This document shows, piece by piece, positions 40,101 to 49,597 of a stretch of 64,000 nt of DNA (position 1 is its first letter; each line of letters begins with the position of its first letter). The stretch spans positions 38,459,804-38,523,803 of the forward strand of contig CM019218.1 in the NCBI GenBank assembly GCA_009741485.1. Reading direction: 5' to 3'. The notes beneath the pieces are model-generated. The model saw nothing but the letters and a program-made list of their open reading frames with translations, ran no database searches and was not told the DNA's origin. Made by a program: the position numbers and the translations under genes. Origin of the DNA: Malurus cyaneus samueli. Taxonomy: Eukaryota > Chordata > Aves > Passeriformes > Maluridae.

Positions 40101-40635
40101 GTAGTCAAGTTTGAAAAATCCTTTTCCTCACAATAAGTGACTCAAATTAAAAGGGAGTCCCTATCTTCTGTGACAGAAAAAGTAGCATAAACGAGGCAAG
40201 GGGGCTGCTCAGATACTATATGCATGCAAGGACTGCAGGAACAGAGAATGAGGGAGTAAGGAATGCACAAGACAAGGTTGTATAGAGCTAGATGCAAGAA
40301 ACCAGAAGAATGAACTTTTAAAGGATCTCAGACTGGAACTTTGTGTTATAGTCTTCAAATATGTGAGAGCAGGTGGAATTTTTTTCTCTGCTGGTGAAAG
40401 AGGTTTTTACTGTTACAGGTCTCATTGAATGGTTTGTGAGTTTCTATAAGCTCTGTAAAATCACCGTTTATGACAGCATTTGCCTCTGGTTGTTATCATC
40501 CCTCTCAGAAGATCTGTCAATGCCAATGCAACGACTGAGATTTTTCCTGGGGTAAGTTCTAAGTCGCTTGTTAAATGATGCATTCCACTACCTAAAAAAA
40601 AGACCAAGGTATTGTACATAAAACCATTAGACTCA
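37116..40635. other. Noncoding A+T-rich DNA with a possible MIR/L2 fragment
   Basis: No supported gene. At about 37910-38000 the words 'ccattttacagatacag' followed by a 'gcagtgagatagaaatg' block suggest another L2/MIR fragment, but the match is short. A short exon-like segment lies on the minus strand at 38685-38757, and the candidate exon at 40465-40591 is listed separately. The alternating AT/AC run near 37460-37475 is too short to call a microsatellite. Confidence 0.55.
40465..40591 (-). other. Candidate internal exon (weak), unidentified product
   Basis: On the minus strand CTTGGTCTTTTTTTTAG is a strong acceptor ending just above 40591, and AAACG followed by GTGATT is a usable donor at 40464. 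The 127 nt between are open in one frame: two leftover bases, 41 codons, two bases. The translation begins SGMHHLTSDLELTPGK and ends RGKCCHK. A preceding exon would have to end in phase 1. The end phase is 2, compatible with the candidate at 27149-27233. A (CAT)n microsatellite lies about 50 bases upstream on the minus strand. No domain is recognised. Confidence 0.17.
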
Positions 40636-40640
40636 ATAAT

Positions 40641-40646
40641 CATCAC

Positions 40647-40678
<32 letters not shown>

Positions 40679-40679
40679 C
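40641..40679. repeat. (CAT)n trinucleotide microsatellite
   Basis: About 13 CAT/ATC units, with one CAC interruption near the start, run from 40641 to 40679. The long run of Met codons on the minus strand is a translation of this repeat and not a protein start. It is likely to vary in length between individuals. Confidence 0.95.
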
Positions 40680-40966
40680 ATTGAATGAAGTTCTATGTCA
40701 ATGTTATCTCTTAGATTTGGAAGGTGTTTGAACTTATTATTCTAAGGCTGTATACCAGAAAGTAATGTTAGTTTTTTATTGACTACACTCTCTCTGACTG
40801 CATTGCACTAATTTTTATAGCAGTCCCTACTGGAGTCTTGGCATCATGGTAGTTCAGTGCTTCTGTATATGAATGTTCTGTCATTTGTCCCACAGTAAGT
40901 TCACTCTTGCAAGGGGCATGTGTGTGTGTGTATGTCTGTAAAATCACAACACTCCCTCCCTGCTCC

Positions 40967-41010
40967 AGGAACTCTCTGTCTGCTGCAGGAACTGCAGAAC
41001 TCTCTGTCTG
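40967..41010. repeat. 28-bp direct duplication
   Basis: GAACTCTCTGTCTG occurs at 40969-40982 and again at 40997-41010, each preceded by a CAG- or CAGG-type trimer. The units are 28 bases apart. A short (TG)n run precedes it at about 40919-40931. No gene is associated. Confidence 0.75.
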
Positions 41011-41080
41011 ATTCAACTGTCTGACCAGGAATGTGCTGGTTGTTGTAAAGAGGGCCATCCATCAGGCACATGCAGGCAGG

Positions 41081-41136
41081 ATGAAAGTGCAGTTCCATGT
41101 AGAATTGGTAAAGGCAGATTATGACTGCACTTTCAT
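41081..41136. repeat. 13-bp perfect inverted repeat
   Basis: ATGAAAGTGCAGT at 41081-41093 is the exact reverse complement of ACTGCACTTTCAT at 41124-41136, separated by 30 bases. It could fold as a stem-loop or be a chance pairing. I see no transposon ends or target duplication around it. Confidence 0.75.
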
Positions 41137-41504
41137 AGTAACTAAGGAATTACAGGATAAAAGGAAAGTCTTCCTATCCTGTCCCAAAGACCCACACTGT
41201 GGCTATCAGGTCAAAGGCAAGAGACTTGACACACAGAAATCTAACCTAATGCAAAGAAACGCTGGAACACCAGACTGGTATAAAGTGATCACATACTCAC
41301 AGCTCACCAGTTGTTAACTATTGTAAACATATGGTAAATAACAGCTTAGAAGGAACAATTTTATGTAGATATTTGAGTAACTTTGTAGATGCTCCATGCT
41401 AGATTCTTGAGCCAATATTCTCTGTTTCATGCTTCTTAGGAAACAATTTATAATCATTCTCTGTAACAAGAAGATCTAGCAAAAAAAAAGTTATATTTAC
41501 TAAT

Positions 41505-41664
41505 TTATTTATTTTAGAAACTATATGTTTTATTAAAAAAACCCTCCATGTAAGCTTATTATGCATGGTGACCTCTCTTTCAGGGGCNTTATTTATTTTA
41601 GAAACTATATATTTTATAAAAAAACCCCTCCGTGTAAGCTTATTATGCATTCTCTTTCAGGGGC
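41505..41664. repeat. Imperfect direct duplication with an N at the junction
   Basis: Copy one (41505-41587) and copy two (41589-41664) both begin TTATTTATTTTAGAAACTAT and both end CTCTTTCAGGGGC. They differ by a few substitutions, and copy two lacks a GGTGACC-like heptamer. The single N at 41588 lies exactly between them. A real tandem duplication is possible. The position of the N suggests instead that two overlapping contig ends, perhaps the two alleles, were placed end to end without merging. Confidence 0.92.
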
Positions 41665-41669
41665 AGAAG

Positions 41670-44600
41670 TGGCAAATGTCATGAGATATCTGGGAAATTA
41701 CCTAGAGAATGTTTTTCTGGAGCTGTTGGTGAATGTTCATGTGGATAACAGCAGTTCTGGGAGAAGTAACAGTGGAGTTATGGGGAATATGTGCAGCTAT
41801 GAGTGCGACAGTTGGCATGACATAAATTTCAGGTACTTTGTGGAAGGGTAATAAACAGTGGAACTCTAGAAAATCAAAGAAGAAATTAGAGACCATTGCT
41901 TTATGCTAAGGAAAGCATAGGGAGAGAAAGTCTGCATTATTGGTCTACGTGGTTAATATAAATTAAAATTAAAAATTGGAGTCTCTAAAATTTCACCACA
42001 GAAATTCTTCACATTAAAATTGCATGTTTAAATGGAGAGAATATTATAAGTTGTCTTGACTTCATGATTGGGAAGGGAATGTTGGCTACACAATACTGTG
42101 AGTGAAAGGAGAACCTAAAAGGGCTGAAAACGCAGCTGCAATGAGATCTCTCCTTTCCCATTAATGTTAGCTAAGTGTCAAGGTAAAACACTCTGCAAAA
42201 GTTACGTTCTTGGAAATCACTGGTGAGTGTTCCTTGAAGCAACTATCTTCAAAAGGAAGAACAGCAACCATTAATTCAGATTCAGCAACCATAAAGAAGT
42301 GAAAAAAAACCACTACAGTAAAATTTAACTTCAAAATGGTGGTGACCAGGAAACTGTTTAAAGGATGAAGGAGTGCAATTAAAAGCGTAAAATATCTTAA
42401 AGAACTTCAAAATACACCATATTGCATCTAAGCATAAATGTTTCTTCCTATAAAAATAGCCTAAATGACAAAAAACCCAAAAGTGGTTAAACAAGAGAGG
42501 GAAAGAGGCAATTATAAGTAAAATGACATCCTTCAAAAAGCAGAATTTGTATCCAAAGGTGAAAAACAGAAAATGTGTAAAAATTCTGATATGCAAAATG
42601 TAAAAACATAATAACCTATATCAAAACTGATTCTGAGAAGCAATCTGCTGAAGGCATGGAAATTGGTAATGCAGTCTCTCTAAAACATACGAAAACCAAG
42701 CATCCTTCCCAAGTCAGTAGGGCTGACAGATGGCTGAGCCATGGAAGAAGCACTGGAGGATGCTGTGGCCAGAGCAGAATGGCTGAAAGCACTGCTTACA
42801 TTAGTGTTATCCACATGGGAGCTTAGAGAGGTTTCTGCCTTTACTTACAGGGAATGAGTCTGAAAAACTGCCTCTAAAAGAAGTGTCAGCAGAAGGGGTT
42901 TTAGAGCAGATCAATAAAACGTATAATAACAAACACTGTAAGAAACAGATGGTATTAACCCAAGAGTTCTCAAAGTTGCTGCTGAACTACTAACTGCTCT
43001 GAGTGAACTCTTGAATAAATTAGTGTTTGTTCCAGAGAAAGAGCAGGTGGCAAGGAGAACATTCATTTTTTTAGGACCCCTTGGGTCTGTGCGGGTGGGC
43101 AATAAGCAGGCTGTGAAATCTATAAACAAAAAGTCTGACTTTCTTATTAAGCAAATGAACCAAGGATGTGATAAAGAATAAAAGTAATAGATGTGTATAA
43201 ACATGACATTCTCAGGCAGAGTTGGTAAAGCTTTTCTTTAAAAACACAATAATCTGTGCTTGCAATCTTTGGGCGCATCTCATCCTTTTGACATAATGCA
43301 TTTTGATTTCCAAAACACTTTTGGTCATGGTCGTGTCCAAAAGTCTGTTGGTCTTAAAAGAACATAGTCTCATAAAAAGAGAGGATGTGACAGTGTGTCA
43401 AACATATAACAAATAACTTCAAGAAGGCAAATAGGACGTGTTTATTCACTGACTTTTATAACAGAAGGGACTGTGATTTTTAACTGAAATAGCTTAACAA
43501 ACTTGAAATAAAAGAATACAACTTTTTACTCAATGTGTAATTAAATTGTTGAACTTGTAGTCATGGAATGAAGAGACCAACATCTTTACAAGGTTTAAAA
43601 AGTGTCTGGAAAAACTGATAGAGTGTAGGCACACCACAATCTATTAATATAAAATGTGATTAAAGCGCTGAGTTAATCTTTGGTCTGTATATCATGGGCT
43701 GATATAGGCCTCCTTTTCATGATCTTTCCATATTTTTTTCTGACCAGTGTTAGAGAAAGCATACTGTCCACTGCAGGTAATCTGATGTCCCTCTAAATAT
43801 TTTAAAATGTCACTATAAAAAACAAAGTTTGTAAGAGGTACTTAATATAATAATATTAAATATTATATGACTCAAAAGAGTAGAGAAAGTGATGGAAATA
43901 TTATGGAGAGAGACCACCACTGATTTTTGGTTTAACTGACATTGCAGGTTGAGAAAGAAATTAAATCAAACCAAACACAGAAACAATTTAGTATTGATAT
44001 CTTCAAAGATATGTGGGGAAAATTTGTTAGAAAGGATGGTCTTACAACTAGAATATTAGTTTGGATTTGAACTTTTACCAAAATCCTGGCTGATGCATTG
44101 CAAAGGCTCTCCAGGTTTCTCTGTTTACCATCTGCAAAATTGGGTGACCTCCCACAGTAAGTCTGACTTCCAGAATGTTGTTAGCATAAGTACTTAATGT
44201 TTGAAGTCACCCAGAAAATGTGTTTGAGAAGGCTTCTAGCAAGTTGCAGTGTCATTAATCTTTGCAATTTGTTTACAAGCCTTCAGCCACTTTTCAGACC
44301 ATGCAACAAAGGCTTACATCCAAGCCTATCTGAATTAATTCTTGTAAGACCTTGTGAGGCATTGAATCAATACAGTGTTTTCTGTTTAACTTACTCATGG
44401 AAGAATATTTTACATTAATACAACTCTTCTCAACCTGAATGGTACTGAAATGCTTTGCAGTCTGTGTTAATACAACTGCAGCACTAAAATGCTGCACTAG
44501 CAGAAAGTGCAGAGAGAGAGAAAAATTACAGCCAAGGACAAGAGGACAGACTGTTTCTGTTGTAAGAAACTCAAAACCTTTACTGCAGTCTGACTGAAGT

Positions 44601-47555
44601 CTGTAGAGACAAATTCTAGAATAGTGTTATTGGTTACAGTGCTGCCAAGGCAAGAGAGAAACTGAAATATCATGGGGAGCTCAGGAATCCTGTGGCTCAC
44701 TTGGAATCCTTCCTACTCCCATGGTGTCTATCAAGTGTTCTGCTCTCTCTTCTGTACTCTTGGATGTGAAGAGGGCTATGTAGCTATGAAACTGTCCTGA
44801 AGTCACATCATCCCCAAATGTGTTTCTCAGTTTCGTGGAGATTAGATTTGCTCCAGAGTCTCTGCCTTGCTGCAAAACTTTTGGGAACTGGTTTAACTTC
44901 CATTCAAAAAAGGGCTGGTTATTCTACTGAGTAGGAAGCCATGATGCTGGAGGTAGAAGCTCTGCCTATCATCATTTTCAGTAACTGCAAGTGTGTGGGA
45001 ATGAGATCTGGGACTTCTCCTATCTGACACTGACTTTGGGAACCCTTTCCATGCTGCTGTAGTCTGCTCAGGTCCTGTGAGCAAGTTTTTGATGTTTGTT
45101 TTTCAAATTTTCTTTACCTGGGAGTGCTGGCAGCTCTGTTCTGCTTTGCATCTTTCCCCTCAAAGGCTCTTGGACTGAATTCCATTGCTTATGTCCTTTT
45201 TGAGATATTCACAGTTGGGCAGTTGGAAGAAAGGAAGAAGCTGGATATATAGACCAGCAGAGTATGAAATGAGGGCTGGGGATAGATACACTGGATATTC
45301 ATTGAGTCTGTGCTGAGTATCTCATCTCTGCTGAGATGGGGGATCAAAACCAGAGTGAAACTCACCATTTCAAACCCTTCTGAGCAAGAAAGAGTTCTCA
45401 GAGTCACACTAATGGGGTATTCACTGTTGCAGCCTAGGCTCCAGGATTACATGGAGAATGAAACCCCAAGAGCCCATCCATCATGGAAGGTAATTGCTGA
45501 ATTGTATATCCATAGATCTCCATTGTAAAGCACCACCAGGCTGGTGGGTGTGTGTGAGAAGAGTGGGAATGAAGGCTGTTTCAGAATTTGAGTTCTTACT
45601 TCAGACTTTTCTTCCCCACTGATGTTGGGTAGATGGCACTCAATTACCATAAAATGGCACAAATTCCATCTGGCATCCCAAGACTTTCTAAGTGCGTCAG
45701 TGTTACTAACTGTAGTGTGCTCTTTAATGGTTCCATTACTAAAACTGCCATGGCTACCTCAATTTCACGTCATTTTTCTTTATGTCATTTCATCCCTACT
45801 AGAAAAATTCTTTCTCTCCCTTCAATACTGGATTTATACAGCTGATTTGTGGAGGAAGACTGCTATGGATCCTGCTCTCTTCCTCCATTCCTTCCAGAAT
45901 CTCTTGCAAAGCTTTGTCTGATTTGAGAGAAACAAAAAATATGAGCCTCAGTTTATCTCACAACAAAAAGAAAATTCCTTAGGCCCTGAAGTCAAGGATG
46001 GCTACACATGACCATTTTTTTAAGGTTTAGGACAGATATAAATGCTAGGTTATCAACATGCAGCCCCATCCAAAGTAATTTGCTGCTTCATGGTTTGCCT
46101 GGCAGGAAAAAGCAAGCTGAGCTGTTTAGAATTTTTTTTGTATATAATTAGAATAGTTTTTTATTAAGATCAAGTTTGAGTCAGATTTCCAACAATAAAT
46201 CTGATGGCACATGAAGTCCTGAGAATTGCAATGCAAGCAGAAGCAAGATGTGAATTTTAAGTAGAAATATCCCACTTTTCTGGCCCCCAACAAATCTCAC
46301 TACTAACCTTTGCTGCCCATAAAAACCATGGAACCCAGTAGGCTTACTTTGACAAGAGGAAAAAAGAAAAATAGCTGTAATGATTCATAATAGATAGTTA
46401 TCATTAGGTCCCAAGAAAATAAGGATGTAGAACATAAGTTAGCAAAAGCTGCTTTTCCAAGCTAGATTCATTTTGCTATTGCCAAAATTTGACAGTGGTA
46501 ATAAATTCCATGAGGTGCAGATTACGTTTTTGTTCTGTGATTACAATGTCCAGCACAACGAGGTCCTGATACACATCAGAAAGTCCTTGATTCTACCAAA
46601 CTAAAAATAAAATAATTATAAACCTTATTTATAAACCTTTCCTGCAGTTTTTTTATCCAAGCATAATGAATATGTTGTTCTGAATTTGTTCACAAATACC
46701 TGTGCAAGAGCTACTGAAACAAAAAGTGGAAAACCAGCCATGATCATGATACCTTCAAGCTATTCTTTGCCTGAGTTACTTCAATACTGGGCTGTCCACC
46801 TAGAACAGAGAGGGTGACTATAACCAGGCAGCAACAGCAAGAACATGGGTTGAGATGTGCACTGTTCCAGTCACAGATTAGCATCTTAATTCATGTAGAC
46901 ATTGTGGCCAGACCTAGACAACAACAAGCGTATTTGCCTCTGTGCACATGAACAGTTATTGCCAGTAAAGAATCTGTTGTTAAATCAGCATATTCACCTT
47001 TTTGTTTCATGATGTATTAAAAATATATATATACATGACTCTCAGCAGCTGCTGTGTAATCTACAGGATTTGGGAGATCTTCTGGTTTCTGGACCCTCCA
47101 GATTTTTGGATCTAGGTATGTGTTCTGGCCACATTCAGACTTATATGACACGTATGACATCTGGGATGAACTTCATTCTTTTCTGTTGCTTTATCCTGGG
47201 AAAGAGCCCAACCATAGAACTCGTTGTTTCCTCACTGAACTGGTTGATTGAACATTTTGTAAATATATCTCCATATATACATGGATGTTCCTGCTTTTTC
47301 TTATTATAGAGAAAGCTCATAACTAGAGCATAAAGCGCAGGTAATGTTTAGATTGTGAAACCGTTCCACATAAAATTAGAAGAAAATCACTTTTTCCTGC
47401 AGTTTGGCCTAAAAGAAAATTATCTGAATTGAATATGGACAGCTCTATTTTGCAAAAATATTACAGTCAAAGTTAATTTGTTTTTTGAAAAAATTTTAGT
47501 AGACTATTTCAATTTCAATGAGATTGCTTGCAGGAAAATTAAATACATTTTTGGT
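41670..47555. other. Noncoding DNA with a richer block at 44.5-45.9 kb
   Basis: No supported gene. At 41661-41865 both strands show exon-like signals (see findings). On the minus strand, 45450-45758 is open for 103 codons. The same frame continues after one TAA (45447-45449) for 85 more codons, to 45189. This block is less A+T-rich than its surroundings, which lowers stop density. The translations match nothing I recognise. The segment 42911-43204 is pyrimidine-rich on the minus strand. Confidence 0.55.
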
Positions 47556-47561
47556 TAAATG

Positions 47562-47705
47562 TAGTAATGAATTTTATTGTCTGCATTGCTTAGGCAGAGC
47601 TATAACATAATTGCATTTAATACAATTAAAACCAGTTTTTATTAAAAGTAATAATGCAGACTATTGTCTACATTACTCAGGCAGAACTACAATACAATTA
47701 ATGCC
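47562..47705. repeat. Diverged direct repeat, period about 87 bp
   Basis: The block around ATTGTCTGCATTGCTTAGGC (47576-47595) recurs as ATTGTCTACATTACTCAGGC at 47663-47682. The similarity extends on both sides: AGTAATGAATTTT against AGTAATAATGCAGACT upstream, and AGAGCTATAACATAATT against AGAACTACAATACAATT downstream. The divergence shows this is an old local duplication of unknown origin. Confidence 0.8.
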
Positions 47706-47709
47706 TTGT

Positions 47710-49345
47710 ATCTAAGTCACTCAGAAAATACATGTGCATTATTACATGCTCATTTTGAACATTGCATCTTCACAGCTCTCCACGCTAGTAGAAAATGTTT
47801 ATCCTCATCTTAGTGGAACCCTGTTGTTACCAACTAGTAACAGATTTGCACAAAATAAATTCAGTGGTTTTATCCCAGTTATTATTGTACTCAAACCAGC
47901 AAGCTTTTCAAAGCTCCTGACCCAAAGCATTTCTCCTGAATTTTTACCATCTCCCATGCCTTTTAGCTAGGGATGTTAATGCTTAAATATATGGTAAAAA
48001 TCTGCAACAGTTCTGAAAAGCCCAAAAGATCCCCAGTGAAAACTGCTGTATACTCTGGTTTAAAAGTTATTTCTATTTTCAGAATTGTAACAATTTATGT
48101 AGTTTTGAATGCATGGTAACAGCACTTGGGTGTTATACTGATCAATAAACTAACTTACGCTTCTTGAGAAAGCAGTGAATGCTAAACGATGGAAAATTAA
48201 ACTTTTTAACATTTTCAGTAATATTTGATAAATAAATAGAAGTATTGCTAGTAACTTTGAGGCCTGTGTGATGAAAGGTCCATAAAAAGAAGGGAGAATT
48301 TTGGGATCCAGGATTCACTGGGTTGATTTGGCTCTACATCACAGCTCTCTGCTTTTCACTGATTTTTTCTTCCTACCTCCAGAGAATCAGCTTCTTTTCA
48401 GGGGTGAGAGTTTATAAATTAGGGGTGTAGAAATCTAGCCCGAGAAAGTACTTCTGGATTTACACGGATTTTGTCTAGCTCAGTTTAGAAACTACATAAA
48501 ACCTGGTAGAAGAATGTATGGACTGTTAGCTGTAGAATTATTTCTTTGAGTAATTCAGGAAAATAATGGTGGAGAATTTAATGCGTTTAAAGTGTCTGTG
48601 ATACAAAAGGTTTCTACTGCACTATAGGCACCTGTCTGCTGTTATGTCCATTCTAGTATTTTACTTTCAATTTGACACTCAGATTTTGTCCCATTGGAGA
48701 TAATTATAGTTATTTTCATTACAATAATGCCTGGGGATTTCAATAAAAATTAGAAAACTTTTGCCAGGAAGTATAAAAACATATGACAAGACATAATTTC
48801 AACGTTGAGACATTTACAATTTAAATACACAGGATGAACAATGGGAGACCTGTTTGCATCTGCAGGCATCAAACCTCAGATCTTGAATACCAGACTGTAA
48901 GTGGCTTGCCCAAATGTTAAGTGGGATTTGATAATACATTTCCTGAGTTTCTGGCAACTCTTTAAAAAAAGACTGCAGTAGCTGCAGTGTGAAGAATTAT
49001 TTGTAGTTTTATGAAACTAAGTTCTGATCTGTAGCCATTATTTATTATGTGCCGTGGAACTGGCTGTGTCCCAGCTCACTGCTGTACTCACTCTCAGGAC
49101 TCTCAGATGCTGCTGTTGTATTCACTTTGACAATACACCTGTTTCCAGATCTGTAACTTCCACTGCTATCCAAATACTCCCCATATGCCTAAACCTTCCA
49201 AAGTGTTACTGACCTTTCTAAAAATCCTCAGTTTCTCATCTTCTAGGCATCTAAGGGATCTAAGGATGATATCAGGATTGTGCAACTAATTCTCAGCATG
49301 AATCAATAATGTCCGTGTCACCTAATTTTCAGTTTCCTTGATCAT
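47710..49345. other. Noncoding A+T-rich DNA, possible MIR/L2 fragment near 48.9 kb
   Basis: No supported gene. At about 48893-48965 the order 'gtaagtggcttgcccaaatg', then 'ttaagtgggatttgataata', then 'catttcctgagtttctggc' resembles the L2/MIR series 'aagtgacttgcccaaggtc', 'agtggcagagccaggatttgaa'. The match is short and uncertain. Nothing else is evident. Confidence 0.45.
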
Positions 49346-49535
49346 CTCAAAGCAAAACCAGCTATTGAAAGGTATGACATTCAGTACCTTTTGCAGAGCT
49401 CAGTTTTAGCACCTTCTTGCACTAAAAAGTTTAATGGGGACTTGAGAGCTAAGAAAGACATAACAGAAAAAAAGTAGTTAAAGCCAAACATTTCCAATTG
49501 GCTAAATCAGTCTAAGCAGCAATTTCATATCCAAT

Positions 49536-49538
<3 letters not shown>

Positions 49539-49590
<52 letters not shown>
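49539..49590 (+). repeat. 52-base uninterrupted poly(A) run
   Basis: An uninterrupted run of 52 A residues, by far the longest homopolymer in the window. A heptamer TCAAAGC follows it directly (49591-49597) and also occurs 185 bases upstream of it (49347-49353). This would fit a short target-site duplication around a retroposed insert, although seven bases can match by chance. The 185 bases before the run carry no AATAAA signal and match no family I recognise. Confidence 0.95.
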
Positions 49591-49593
<3 letters not shown>

Positions 49594-49597
49594 AAGC

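Noticed and set aside
40461..40679. Minus-strand frame beginning with a run of Met codons
   Set aside because: The Met run is a translation of the (CAT)n microsatellite. Only the distal part is kept, as a candidate exon.
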